Shown here: positions 16,968 through 25,927 of the stretch, one piece after another
Position numbering within the stretch: position 1 is the stretch's first letter
Layout: the number at the start of each line of letters is the position of its first letter
NCBI RefSeq assembly: GCF_002953135.1
Contig: NZ_CP026372.1
Location: 124,001-188,000 of the forward strand
Reading direction: 5' to 3'
From: Sphingobium sp. SCG-1
GTDB lineage: Bacteria > Pseudomonadota > Alphaproteobacteria > Sphingomonadales > Sphingomonadaceae
Length of the DNA stretch: 64,000 bases
Translations under genes and position numbers: made by a program
Notes under the pieces: generated by a model
Databases searched by the model: none
Told to the model about the DNA's origin: nothing
What the model saw: the letters and a program-made list of their open reading frames with translations, nothing else

Positions 16968-18253
16968 TGGACCGCCGTTCTTTCATGGCTACTGCCGCGA
17001 CCGCGGGCGTACTTTTGCCGACCGGCAGCGCAGCCTTCGCCGCCGCCATGCAACCGATCTCCATGCCCGCCGCTGGCCTCTACGACAGCAATGAGGATGC
17101 CTATTGGGCCGCCCTCCGCAAGCAGTTCCTGATCCCCAAGAATGTCGTGAACCTCAACAACGGCACCGTTGGCTCCTCCCCGCGTCCCGTGCTGAAGGCC
17201 GTGTTCGACAGCTATGAACTGACGGAGCAGATGACGCAGGCGGGATCGGAAGATTATCCGATCTGGGGCTATGGTCCCTGGGTCGAGTTTCGCAAGCCCT
17301 TCGCCGACTTCATGGGCGCGCATGTCGATCAGATGGCGATCCTGCGCAACTGTACCGAAGCCAACAGCTACATCGCTAATGGCTTCGACATGAAGGCGGG
17401 CGACGAGGTACTGATAAGTGACGAGGAGCATGGCAGCGGAGAGCAGCCCTGGGTTCTGCGCGCCAAGCGCTATGGTATCGTCGTCAGGAAATTCGCGATG
17501 CCCAAAGCGCCAAAGAATCCCGATGAGATCCTCAACCGCATCAACGACGCGATCACGCCGCGCACCCGGATCATCTTCGTCAGCCATATCAGCACGGCGA
17601 CGGGCGTCATCCTGCCCGCCAAGCAGATCGCCGCGCTGGCCCGGTCAAAAGGCATCATCTCCGCCTTCGACGGCGCGCATGTTCCCGGCATGATAGCCAT
17701 CGACCTCAACGATATCGGTTGCGACCTCTATACCGGGTCGATGCATAAATGGCTTTTCGCACCGAAGGGTACTGGATTCCTCTACCTGCGCGACGAGGCA
17801 GTGATGAATCGCGTGTGGAATACGGTGGCGACCGGCGGCTGGGACGATCCGACCCGCATGGCGGACCGCTACATGCAGATAGGCTCGGCCAACATCCCGA
17901 CGATGATGGGTCTCAACGCCGCCATCGCGCTGGCCCAATCCATCGGTATCGAGCGGATAGAACGGCGCCACCGCTATCTTGCCGACTATCTCCATGCCGC
18001 GATGATGGAGCGCGGCGCGCAATCCTGGACCTCGCCCGATCCCGCCATGCGCTGCGCCATTGCAACCGTGAACGTTCCCCCGGTTTCGCGCATGGAATTA
18101 CAGGAATGGCTCTGGAAGAACCACCAGATCCGCGTCCGCGGCGGCGAACCGAGTAAGCTGCGGCTCTGCACGCCTTATTACCTGTCAAAGGCGGACATCG
18201 ACCGCTTTCTTGAACAGTTCGACGCCTTCCGAAAGATGAAGGGGATCGCCTAA
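16964..18253 (+). CDS. Tat-exported class V aminotransferase-like protein
   Basis: PLP-dependent fold type I protein of 429 residues, related to isopenicillin N epimerase/cysteine desulfurase-type class V enzymes. The N-terminus MLDRRSFMATAATAGVLLP is a twin-arginine signal with a hydrophobic stretch, so the folded holoenzyme is probably exported. DGAHVPGMIAIDL carries the cofactor Asp, and K262 in GSMHKWLFAPKG is the expected Schiff-base lysine. GGAGAGGCGAGG precedes the ATG at 16964, within a hairpin. It converges with the trans-sulfuration gene with a 4-base overlap. Reaction unknown. Confidence 0.85.
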   Translation: MLDRRSFMATAATAGVLLPTGSAAFAAAMQPISMPAAGLYDSNEDAYWAALRKQFLIPKNVVNLNNGTVGSSPRPVLKAVFDSYELTEQMTQAGSEDYPIWGYGPWVEFRKPFADFMGAHVDQMAILRNCTEANSYIANGFDMKAGDEVLISDEEHGSGEQPWVLRAKRYGIVVRKFAMPKAPKNPDEILNRINDAITPRTRIIFVSHISTATGVILPAKQIAALARSKGIISAFDGAHVPGMIAIDLNDIGCDLYTGSMHKWLFAPKGTGFLYLRDEAVMNRVWNTVATGGWDDPTRMADRYMQIGSANIPTMMGLNAAIALAQSIGIERIERRHRYLADYLHAAMMERGAQSWTSPDPAMRCAIATVNVPPVSRMELQEWLWKNHQIRVRGGEPSKLRLCTPYYLSKADIDRFLEQFDAFRKMKGIA

Positions 18254-19590
18254 CCCATTGCCTTCAATGCTTGCGCGAAGTCCGCGATCAGATCATCCGC
18301 ATCTTCGCAGCCGATCGAGATCCGCACCATATTGTCACCGATGTCCAGCGCCTTCTTGCGCTCCGCCGGAACCGACAAGTGCGTCATTGCGGCGGGATGG
18401 CTGGCGAGGGTCTCGGTCCCGCCCAGGCTGACCGCGAGTTTCGCAATCTTCAGCGCGTCGAGGAACGCAAAGCTCTCCGCCTCACCGCCTTTGAGATACA
18501 GCGAGAAGGTCGATCCCGCGCCGGTGCAGTGGCGGTCGTAGATGTCCTGCTGCCGCGCGTCGGATGGGAAACCCAGATAGACGATCTTCTCCACTTGCGG
18601 TTGATCGCGCAGCCATGCGCACACCTTGGCCGCATTCTCGCCCGCCCGGCTCATCCGCAATTCCAGCGTTTCGAGGCTCCGCAGCAGCATCCACGCGCTG
18701 TGCGGATCGAGGATGGTGCCGATGGTGTTGCGCATCATCCGGATCGCATCGATCAGCTTCTGATTGCCCAGCGCGCCGCCGGCGACCAGATCGCTATGCC
18801 CGCCGGCATATTTGGTGAGGCTGTAGACGACCAGATCCGCGCCATGCGCCAGTGGCTTGTGCCACAGCGGCCCGAGGAACGTGTTGTCGATCACGATCGG
18901 CGGCTGATGCCCCTCGCCCGAGAATAGGAAGTTGCGCCGCGCAACTACCGATTCTACATCGACAAGCACGTTGGTCGGATTAGCGGGGCTTTCCAGATAG
19001 ATCATCGCGACGCGGCCCTTGGCCTTCGCCGCTTCAACGACTGCGCCAATTTCCCCTTCAGTCGCACCCGCAGGAAAGTCCATCCACTGCACCCCGAATT
19101 TGCCGAGGATGCGCCCGATCAATCCCTCCGTCGCGGCATAAAGCGGCGCGCTATGGACGATCACGTCGCCGGGCTGCACAAGCGCCAGCAGCGTGGTCGC
19201 GATGGCCGACATACCGCTGGAGAACAGCAGGGCGTCGTCAGCATCCTCCCACACGGCAAGACGATCTTCGGCGATTTCCTGATTGGGACCGTTGAAGCGC
19301 GAATAGACGAGGCCTTCGGAACCGCCCGGACGGATACCAGTCACGCCCTCGAAATGCCGCTTGCCTGCCGCGGCACTTTCGAAGGCAAAGGTGGAGGTGA
19401 GGAAGATCGGCGGCTTCAGCGAACCTTCCGACAATGCCGGGTCATAGCCATGCCCCATCATCAGCGTGGCAGGCTTCAGTTTGCGTCCGCCGATTTCCAT
19501 GATGTCGGGCTTGGGGCGGCGGCGGGGCGTGGTGCCGGTCAGCTCCGCCTCAGTTGTCGCGGACGTATTCTCAGGTGTTTCGTTGGCCAT
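18250..19590 (-). CDS. Trans-sulfuration-family PLP enzyme (CGS/OSHS/MGL-like)
   Basis: Cys/Met metabolism PLP enzyme, 446 residues from the ATG at 19590 (GAGAGG with 6-base spacing; an ATG 6 bases upstream is also open). YSRFNGPN and SSGMSAIATTLLAL are hallmark motifs, DNTFLGPLW holds the cofactor Asp and K260 in SLTKYAGGHSD is the Schiff-base lysine. A 40-residue N-terminal extension rich in Thr and Arg precedes the core. Candidate reactions are O-succinyl/acetylhomoserine sulfhydrylation, cystathionine gamma-synthesis or methionine gamma-lysis; sequence alone does not choose. I looked for a SAM riboswitch in the ~85 bases upstream and did not recognise one. Confidence 0.85.
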   Translation of the reverse strand: MANETPENTSATTEAELTGTTPRRRPKPDIMEIGGRKLKPATLMMGHGYDPALSEGSLKPPIFLTSTFAFESAAAGKRHFEGVTGIRPGGSEGLVYSRFNGPNQEIAEDRLAVWEDADDALLFSSGMSAIATTLLALVQPGDVIVHSAPLYAATEGLIGRILGKFGVQWMDFPAGATEGEIGAVVEAAKAKGRVAMIYLESPANPTNVLVDVESVVARRNFLFSGEGHQPPIVIDNTFLGPLWHKPLAHGADLVVYSLTKYAGGHSDLVAGGALGNQKLIDAIRMMRNTIGTILDPHSAWMLLRSLETLELRMSRAGENAAKVCAWLRDQPQVEKIVYLGFPSDARQQDIYDRHCTGAGSTFSLYLKGGEAESFAFLDALKIAKLAVSLGGTETLASHPAAMTHLSVPAERKKALDIGDNMVRISIGCEDADDLIADFAQALKAMG

Positions 19591-19676
19591 GGTCATCCTC
19601 TCGGCGCAATAAGCGCTGTAATTTAATAACCCTGATTTGAAACCTTATGTCCTTGATCGTCAATCCCTGCGGTATG

Positions 19677-20435
19677 TCACTCCAGCCCAATCAACGATAT
19701 CTGCCGCCCATATCCCGCCTCCCCATTCAGGCAGGAGCGCCGGTAGCTGAAGAAACGCTCCGGCTGGCCGCAAGTATCCTCGCTCATCGCCTCGACTCTC
19801 CCCACGCCTGCCTTGGCCAGCCGTGCCGCCACATAGGCTTCGATGTCGAACATCCGGTGGCCCGGCTTGCCCATACCGAAAAAGCGCTCATTTTCCGGGT
19901 CGGCGTCCTCGAACCGCTGCGCGAAATCGTCGCCAACTTCGTAGGAACGACGGCCGATACAAGGCCCGATTGCGCAGGCAATCCGCCCGCGATCCGCACC
20001 GAGCGCCTCCATCGCCGCAATCGTCCGATCCGTCACGCCATGCAGCGCGCCCTTCCATCCTGCGTGGGCGGCACCGACGACGCCCGCCTGCACATCGGCG
20101 AACAGCACCGGTACGCAATCGGCGGTCAATATGCCCAGCAGCAGTCCCGGCCGATCCGTCACCAGCGCATCGGCGGCTGGGCGCGCATCTTCCGCAATAG
20201 CCTCCGCCACCGTCACGACATCGGGCGAATGCACTTGCCGCACCGTCACCAGTGAGGAGCCCGGCAGCACGGCGTCGCGCGCCAGTTCCCGATTGCGCAT
20301 TATTGCCGCCCGGTCGTCATCCGATCCCAAGCCAACGTTCAGCCCCGCATAAAGGCCCGTCGATACCCCGCCGCGCCGCCCGAGAAAGCCATGCGGCACG
20401 CCAATCGCAGCGGCTGTGATCCGTTCGATGCTCAT
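19677..20435 (-). CDS. pgeF: Peptidoglycan-editing/purine nucleoside phosphorylase factor (YfiH)
   Basis: DUF152/LACC1-type zinc protein of 252 residues. The three metal ligands are where the family has them: H69 (QVHS), C107 (TADCVPV) and H124 (AAHAGWKG). GPCIG and CGQPERFFSYRRS complete the signature. The start at 20435 overlaps the methyltransferase stop (ATGA). The family has been described as multicopper polyphenol oxidase, purine nucleoside phosphorylase and cytoplasmic amidase; the older oxidase name is probably misleading. Last gene of the lgt-midA-like-pgeF run. Confidence 0.88.
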   Translation of the reverse strand: MSIERITAAAIGVPHGFLGRRGGVSTGLYAGLNVGLGSDDDRAAIMRNRELARDAVLPGSSLVTVRQVHSPDVVTVAEAIAEDARPAADALVTDRPGLLLGILTADCVPVLFADVQAGVVGAAHAGWKGALHGVTDRTIAAMEALGADRGRIACAIGPCIGRRSYEVGDDFAQRFEDADPENERFFGMGKPGHRMFDIEAYVAARLAKAGVGRVEAMSEDTCGQPERFFSYRRSCLNGEAGYGRQISLIGLE

Positions 20436-21502
20436 GCAAATCCTTCCGGCAGCGCCCATTCAGGATGGACGAACGCCATCACCTTGAACAACGTCCCCAT
20501 CTCTTCGGGCATGACCAGCCGCATCCGGGCCGCAGTGATCTCCTCCGCCCGGTCCGGCGATTGCCGCGCAAGCTGCGCCGCGCGCGCATCGATCCCAAGC
20601 GCTTTGAGGAAATCGCCTTGCCCGATCGGTCCCAGCACCTGCAACCCCGCCTGCCGCGCCATATGGCCGACAAGGGTAAAATCGACATGCGCGGTCAAGT
20701 CGCTCTCACCCACATCCGCGAAGGGATCGGCGTGTGCATGGCCACGCACCGCCTGAAGCGTGTCACCCGCCGCCGGACCTTCATAGCCATAGTCGATGAT
20801 GAGCGCCGCGCCGCCCTGCTTCGCGATCCGGTTGGCAAGGGCGAGCGCCATGGTCGCGGCCGCCGGGGACACCTCGACGATCGTCCCGACTGCTGAATCG
20901 GCCAGTGCCGACGGAACAGCCGCATCCGTCGCCCGATACCCGGCCATGGGCACGAACTGCACTTCGTCACCAGCGATCACCACACGCTCCCGCCAGCCCG
21001 CCTCCGTCCGCACCATCTGCCGCACGGGCAGCGCGTCGAAGAATTCGTTGGCCACCACCAGCAGCGGTCCCTGATCGGGCAACGTATCAAGGTCATCATG
21101 AAAAGTCGCGGTCGGAACGACGGCCTGCTGCCGGTCGCGCAACACCGGACTTGTCTCGACGAAATGCGGCCTGGGCGTCAGCGCCGCCGCCTTCATCGCG
21201 CGCAAAGCATCGACGGCCAGCGTGCCGCGCCCCGGCCCCAACTCGACATAAAGCGCCCCCTCGCGGCGCCCGGACTGCTGCCACACATCGGCGAGGCACA
21301 GCCCCACAAATTCGCCGAACATTTGGCTGATCTCCGGCGCGGTGATGAAATCGCCCCCCGCGCCCAGCGGATCGCGCGTTCCGTAATACTGCGCGTTCGC
21401 CTCGGCCATGTAATGCGCGACGGAAATGGGACCGCCCGCCTCGATCTGCCGCCGCAGCCTTTCCCCCAAGTTTAGCTGAGGGAACAGCCTATCATCCGAC
21501 AC
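20432..21502 (-). CDS. MidA/NDUFAF7-family SAM-dependent methyltransferase
   Basis: DUF185 methyltransferase of 356 residues, bacterial relative of mitochondrial NDUFAF7, which methylates an arginine of a complex I subunit. AEANAQYYGTRDPLGAGGDF and TAPEISQMFGE are family-specific, and YVELGPGRGTL is the SAM-binding motif I. A role in respiratory complex I assembly is a family-based inference. It overlaps both neighbours: 11 bases with lgt upstream and 4 bases with pgeF downstream, so the three form one operon, a grouping often seen in alphaproteobacteria. Confidence 0.9.
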   Translation of the reverse strand: MSDDRLFPQLNLGERLRRQIEAGGPISVAHYMAEANAQYYGTRDPLGAGGDFITAPEISQMFGEFVGLCLADVWQQSGRREGALYVELGPGRGTLAVDALRAMKAAALTPRPHFVETSPVLRDRQQAVVPTATFHDDLDTLPDQGPLLVVANEFFDALPVRQMVRTEAGWRERVVIAGDEVQFVPMAGYRATDAAVPSALADSAVGTIVEVSPAAATMALALANRIAKQGGAALIIDYGYEGPAAGDTLQAVRGHAHADPFADVGESDLTAHVDFTLVGHMARQAGLQVLGPIGQGDFLKALGIDARAAQLARQSPDRAEEITAARMRLVMPEEMGTLFKVMAFVHPEWALPEGFA

Positions 21503-22358
21503 TGGCGCTTCCGGCAGTGGATTCGATCCGCACGCGACGCCCCTTGGCCGTAGCGATCAGGTAGAGGCCGCCGACGATCATCGGCAGCGTCAGCCACTGC
21601 CCCATGTGCAGCCCGCTTTCCTGCGCGAATTCCATGAGTTGCGCGTCGGCCTCGCGGAAATATTCGACGAAGAAGCGCGACAGGCCATAGCCTAGCAGGA
21701 ATATGCCGACGAGCTTGCCCGGCTGATAGCGCGCCTGCGTCCGCCAGAAAGCGAACCAGAGGATTGCAAACAGCAGCAGGCCTTCCAGCCCCGCCTCATA
21801 GAGTTGGCTTGGATGGCGCGGGTCGGGTCCGCCGGTCGGGAACACGATGGCCCAGGGCACATCGGTCGCCTTCCCCCACAGTTCCCCGTTCACGAAATTC
21901 GCCAGACGCCCGAAAAACAGCCCGAACGGCACGCAGCACGCGACATAGTCATGCACACGCAGCCAGTTCAGCCCTTCTTTGCGCGACAACCACAATATGC
22001 CGCAGGTGACGCCGATCACCCCGCCATGGAAGGACATGCCGCCGTTCCACAGCTTGAAGATGTCGATTGGATTCTGGAGGATTGCGGGCTGATAAAACAG
22101 CACATAGGCCAATCGCCCGCCGATGATGATGCCGAGCGTCGCGTAGAAGATCATGTCGTCGGCATGGCGTCGAGCCATCGGCGCGCCGGGCTGCGCGATC
22201 AGCTTCAGCAAATACCAGTAGCCGATCAGAATGCCCGCAAGATAGGCGAGGCTGTACCATTTTAACGTGAAGAAGCCGAGATCAAGCGCAACCGGGTTCA
22301 ACCCCAGACTCGTGAAATCGAGATGCCCCGTGGCAGTGGCGGCAAACAGTTCAATCAA
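21492..22358 (-). CDS. lgt: Prolipoprotein diacylglyceryl transferase
   Basis: Inner-membrane enzyme transferring diacylglycerol from phosphatidylglycerol to the lipobox cysteine, the first step of lipoprotein maturation; 288 residues. The Lgt signature GRLANFVNGELWG is at 150-162, and GGMSFHGG (106-113) carries the conserved His. Seven hydrophobic segments fit the family. It would process the lipoproteins encoded at 11.3 and 35.6 kb. Start MIELFAAT is the first ATG of the frame. Followed with overlap by the midA-like gene. Confidence 0.96.
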   Translation of the reverse strand: MIELFAATATGHLDFTSLGLNPVALDLGFFTLKWYSLAYLAGILIGYWYLLKLIAQPGAPMARRHADDMIFYATLGIIIGGRLAYVLFYQPAILQNPIDIFKLWNGGMSFHGGVIGVTCGILWLSRKEGLNWLRVHDYVACCVPFGLFFGRLANFVNGELWGKATDVPWAIVFPTGGPDPRHPSQLYEAGLEGLLLFAILWFAFWRTQARYQPGKLVGIFLLGYGLSRFFVEYFREADAQLMEFAQESGLHMGQWLTLPMIVGGLYLIATAKGRRVRIESTAGSASVG

Positions 22359-22426
22359 GGCTTTTCCCCGAAAATTTTCGCCTCCCTAAAGGAGATCAAG
22401 CACAAGACCAAGCGCGCGCGTCACCG

Positions 22427-22981
22427 TCAGAACGGCACTTCGTCGTCCAGATCGTTGCCGAAGCTGGGGCCACTCGACCCGCCGCGGCTGCCTCCGCCGC
22501 TGCTGCGCCCGCCGCCGCCGCCGAAATCATCGTCGTAGCCGCCACTCGCGCCGCCCCAATCATTGCCGCCCGAGCGCGCTCCGCCGCCATAGCCGCCACC
22601 GCCGCCACCCTGACCGCCGCCGGCACCGGGCGCGCCGTCGAGCATCGTCAGCACCGAACCCAGGCCCTGCAACACGACTTCTGTGGAGTAGCGGTCATTG
22701 CCCGACTGATCCTGCCACTTGCGGGTGCGAAGCTGGCCCTCGATATAGACCTTGCTGCCCTTGCGCAGGAAGCGTTCGGCGACGCCGACCAGACCTTCGG
22801 AAAAGATCGCGACGGTGTGCCATTCGGTACGCTCTTTCTTCTCGCCCGTGTTCCGGTCTTTCCAGTTCTCGGAAGTGGCGATGCGCAGGTTGCATACCTT
22901 GCCGCCGTTCTGGAACGATTTGACTTCCGGATCGGCACCCAGATTGCCGACCAGAATGACCTTGTTGACGCTGCCTGCCAT
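22427..22981 (-). CDS. ssb: Single-stranded DNA-binding protein
   Basis: OB-fold DNA-replication/repair protein of 184 residues. The start at 22981 (MAGSVNKVILVGNLG) matches the family N-terminus; an earlier ATG 24 bases upstream is less likely. VYIEGQLRTRKWQD is a conserved core motif. Residues ~117-175 form a Gly-rich disordered linker, then the acidic tip DLDDEVPF, matching the interaction peptide that recruits repair proteins. Single gene between lgt and feoB; intergenic gaps of about 70 bases on each side. Confidence 0.97.
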   Translation of the reverse strand: MAGSVNKVILVGNLGADPEVKSFQNGGKVCNLRIATSENWKDRNTGEKKERTEWHTVAIFSEGLVGVAERFLRKGSKVYIEGQLRTRKWQDQSGNDRYSTEVVLQGLGSVLTMLDGAPGAGGGQGGGGGGYGGGARSGGNDWGGASGGYDDDFGGGGGRSSGGGSRGGSSGPSFGNDLDDEVPF

Positions 22982-23055
22982 GTTGATTCCCGAAATGCGG
23001 TGCAAAAGCCGTTCTTATAGGCAGCCCATCCGTTCCGACAAGATGACGGCGAAGT

Positions 23056-24918
23056 TTATCCCAGACCGAGCGCCGTCGCCGTCCAGAAGGTGATCCCTGC
23101 CGCGCAATAGGCCAGCGCGAACAGGTATCCGACCATGAATGCGGGCCAGCGCCAGCCGTTCGTCTCCCGCCGCGTCACGGCGATGGTGGAGATGCACTGC
23201 GGGGCAAAGACGAACCACGCAAGGAACGCCAGCGCAGTTGGCAACGACCATCGCCCTTTCAGCCGGTCGCCAAGCGAGCGCTCCAGCGCCGCCTCGTCGT
23301 CATTGGCCTCCAGTGAGTAGACGGTGGCAAGCGCAGACACCGCCACCTCGCGCGCCGCCATTGCCGGGATCAACGCCAGCGATATGTCGCGATTGAAACC
23401 AATCGGCGCCATTACGACGTTCAACCCACCCGCGATCCGCCCGGCGATGCTGTAGGAGACGGGGGAGACCGTGCTGCCCACCGGCGGCTTCGGGAAACTC
23501 AGCAACAGCCACAGGATAACGGTCGAGGCGAAGATGATCGTCCCTGCACGCTTCAGGAAGATCACCGCGCGCTGCCACAGGCCGATCAGTATGTCCTGTG
23601 GCCGGGGGAACTGATATTTGGGCATCTCCATCAGAAAGCCGCTGCTTTTCCCCTTTGTGACCGTGATCCGCAGGACCAGCGCGACCACGAACGCACCGAT
23701 GATACCGGCGACGTAGAGCGAAAACAGGACCAAACCCTGCAAGCCGATCCCCGGCCCCACGGTTCGCGCGGGAATGAATGCGCCGATAATCACGGCATAA
23801 ACGGGCAATCGCGCCGAGCAGGTCATCAGCGGTGCAATCAGGATGGTCGTCAGGCGGTCCTTGGGATCGCTGATCGTGCGCGTCGCCATGATGCCGGGCA
23901 CCGCGCAGGCGAAGGAGGACAGTAACGGAATGAAGGCACGACCCGACAGACCGACACGCGCCATCAGCCCGTCCATCATGAACGCGGCGCGGGTCATATA
24001 TCCCGTCGCTTCCAGCATCAGGATGAAGAAGAACAGGACGAGAATCTGCGGCAGGAACACGACGACCGATCCGACGCCGTTGATGACGCCATCGACCAGG
24101 AAGGAACGGAGCAGCCCATCGGGCAGCGCAGCGGTCACTGCATCCGACGTGGCCGCCGCCCAACCCTCAATCATCGCAATCGGCGCTTCGGACCAGGCGT
24201 AGACCGCCTGAAACATGACGAACAACAGTGCGAGCAGCAGGATCAGTCCGAAAAACGGGTGCAACGCCACACGATCCACTGCCGCCGTCAACCTGCGTGA
24301 GGGCGTCTCCGCGACGATAGCCGAACGGGCGATACGCCTGGCATCGGCGCGGCGGGCGTCAAAGCCGACATCCGGCCGCGCTGGCCGCAAGACTCGCGCG
24401 CCGCCATCAAGCAAGCCGTCCAGCGCGCCGCGCAGATGGTCGAGACCACGCTTGCGCACAGCGACAGTGGCGATCACCGGCACGCCAAGATCGCGGCTAA
24501 GTATATTGGCATCAAGTTCCAACCCGTCGCGCGTCGCCAGATCGACCATGTTCAGGGCGAGGATTGTCGGCAAACCCAGCGCGATCAGTTCCAGCGCAAA
24601 TCGCAGATGGTTTTCAAGGTTCGCGGCATCCACCACGATCACCAGCGCGTCAGGCAGGCGCTCGCCTTCCTGACGCCCCAGGATCACGTCGCGCGTCACC
24701 TGTTCATCGGGGCTAGTGGGATCGAGGCTGTAGGTGCCGGGCAAATCGACCAGTTCGACCGGCCGCCCATCCGAGAGCGATATGCGCCCGGACTTTCGCT
24801 CCACCGTGACGCCCGGATAGTTGCCGAGCTTCTGCCGCGCACCCGTCAGCGCATTGAACAGCGCGCTTTTGCCGGCATTGGGATTGCCGACCAGCGCCAC
24901 GAGCGGGATCGTAGTCAT
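23056..24918 (-). CDS. feoB: Ferrous iron transporter FeoB
   Basis: Inner-membrane Fe(II) transporter with an N-terminal GTPase domain, 620 residues. G1 GNPNAGKS (11-18), G3 DLPG (58-61) and G4 NMVD (123-126) are clear; the membrane part has the two Gate-type repeats with conserved Cys (SSFACAVPGIMATRTI and LMTCSARLPVYAV). The ATG at 24918 overlaps the feoA stop (ATGA), so the open frame upstream is not coding. No feoC is visible. Iron regulation is suggested by a Fur-like site before feoA. Confidence 0.96.
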   Translation of the reverse strand: MTTIPLVALVGNPNAGKSALFNALTGARQKLGNYPGVTVERKSGRISLSDGRPVELVDLPGTYSLDPTSPDEQVTRDVILGRQEGERLPDALVIVVDAANLENHLRFALELIALGLPTILALNMVDLATRDGLELDANILSRDLGVPVIATVAVRKRGLDHLRGALDGLLDGGARVLRPARPDVGFDARRADARRIARSAIVAETPSRRLTAAVDRVALHPFFGLILLLALLFVMFQAVYAWSEAPIAMIEGWAAATSDAVTAALPDGLLRSFLVDGVINGVGSVVVFLPQILVLFFFILMLEATGYMTRAAFMMDGLMARVGLSGRAFIPLLSSFACAVPGIMATRTISDPKDRLTTILIAPLMTCSARLPVYAVIIGAFIPARTVGPGIGLQGLVLFSLYVAGIIGAFVVALVLRITVTKGKSSGFLMEMPKYQFPRPQDILIGLWQRAVIFLKRAGTIIFASTVILWLLLSFPKPPVGSTVSPVSYSIAGRIAGGLNVVMAPIGFNRDISLALIPAMAAREVAVSALATVYSLEANDDEAALERSLGDRLKGRWSLPTALAFLAWFVFAPQCISTIAVTRRETNGWRWPAFMVGYLFALAYCAAGITFWTATALGLG

Positions 24919-25175
24919 TGCTCCGGCGCGTCCGGCCCGCTGCGCACATCGATGGCTTCGGCATGGTTCCGGCGCATAGCGATGGTCATGCGCCCAACCT
25001 TGCACGCCAGCGGTCCGCGTCCGAGCAGGCCACCCCGATGCAGCGCCTCTATGCTCGCGCCTTCGCAGATGCCAAACTCCCGCAGGCGCTGGCCTTCCGC
25101 CGCCGACAGGACGGACCAGTCCACGCTTTCCACATAGCCGGGCTTACGAAGAGGATAGAGATGTAGACGCAACAA
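24915..25175 (-). CDS. feoA: FeoA ferrous iron transport protein
   Basis: Small SH3-like cytoplasmic protein assisting FeoB, about 86 residues. Characteristic positions are VESVDWSVL, EGQRLREFGICEGASIE and GPLACKVGRMTIAMRRNHAEAIDV. No ATG fits the N-terminus: TTG at 25175 (LLRLHLYPLRKPG) with TAAGG five bases upstream is the best start, though TTG at 25193 is also open. Stop overlaps feoB (ATGA). Confidence 0.85.
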   Translation of the reverse strand: MLRLHLYPLRKPGYVESVDWSVLSAAEGQRLREFGICEGASIEALHRGGLLGRGPLACKVGRMTIAMRRNHAEAIDVRSGPDAPEQ

Positions 25176-25200
25176 AATGGCCTTACAGGACAAGCGGGCT

Positions 25201-25219
25201 GCGACTGATTATCAATAAC
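25201..25219 (-). promoter_or_regulatory. Fur-box-like site before feoA
   Basis: On the minus strand the 19 bases GTTATTGATAATCAGTCGC contain the exact 9-base Fur core TGATAATCA, with 5 of 10 flanking positions also matching the classical GATAATGATAATCATTATC box. It lies just upstream of the feoA start codon and overlaps a -10-like GATAAT. Position and gene function both fit iron repression. Confidence 0.5.
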
Positions 25220-25254
25220 TCACGGCTTGCGCCAGTGGGTATTGAGAAGGCCTG

Positions 25255-25917
25255 CTAGATTGCCGGGTAGCGCAGGCGGCCTATGAAGCGCGACAGGCTG
25301 AGGCGCCGGTCGCCAGAAGGCAGAAGACTCGCCTTCGCTTTTTCGAAACGCATAATCCCATCGATGCGGCGACCAAGGAAAGCACGCGTTTCCGTGTAAC
25401 CTTCACTGTCATCATCGATGAAGGTCAGCAACGTGGCGAGATAGACGCCGCCCAGAATGGTTCGTTTGCTGTAATGGTTGTAGTCTGTCGCGACATCGCC
25501 TGCCAACCGCCACATAACATCCGCCGCCCGCCAGCCAAGCTGGGCCGATCGGGGTAGGTTCTGCGGCATCGCCAATATCGCAAGCGCCCGCCGCAACGAT
25601 TCGCGATCACGCGCAAGCAGATTGAGCCTCGCTTCGACCAGAGCCGTGATGCGCTGACGGATTTTCATGGTCGCCAGAGTCTCAAGCGGCAACGCTTCGG
25701 CCATCTTCATATCGATGACCGCAAACCAGGCGTCGATCATCGCCACGGCACCACCGGTAAATGCCAGTTCGGCTATCGCGGGGTTCACGCCCGCTTGCTC
25801 TGCCGCGTTTACCACAGCCGCCTTGCGCCATCCATCGAATGCTGCATTGCGCGCGACCAGCGGGGCTAAAGCGGCTCGCAGTTCGTCGAGCGTCGGATCT
25901 TCGGGCAAGTCGATCAT
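25255..25917 (-). CDS. COQ9-family ubiquinone biosynthesis protein
   Basis: 220 residues with the COQ9 fold (TetR-like helical bundle that binds isoprenoid lipids) and the family's C-terminal section: DYNHYSKRTILGGVYLATLL and DDSEGYTETRAFLGRRIDGI. Family knowledge: COQ9 presents substrate to COQ7 during ubiquinone synthesis. The start at 25917 (MIDLPEDPTLDELR) is chosen because the first part of the longer open frame is unlike the family. It lies 10 bases after the DMT transporter gene and 79 bases before feoA. Confidence 0.92.
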   Translation of the reverse strand: MIDLPEDPTLDELRAALAPLVARNAAFDGWRKAAVVNAAEQAGVNPAIAELAFTGGAVAMIDAWFAVIDMKMAEALPLETLATMKIRQRITALVEARLNLLARDRESLRRALAILAMPQNLPRSAQLGWRAADVMWRLAGDVATDYNHYSKRTILGGVYLATLLTFIDDDSEGYTETRAFLGRRIDGIMRFEKAKASLLPSGDRRLSLSRFIGRLRYPAI

Positions 25918-25927
25918 GCCGGTCAAT

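Noticed and set aside
15799..17064. Minus-strand open frame opposite the MFS gene
   Set aside because: Low-complexity, Arg-rich shadow; the plus strand has the transporter.
19591..19676. Possible SAM riboswitch before the trans-sulfuration gene
   Set aside because: I compared the leader with SAM-II and SAM/SAH consensus features and found neither the pseudoknot elements nor the conserved loops; only a GCGC/GCGC hairpin is present.
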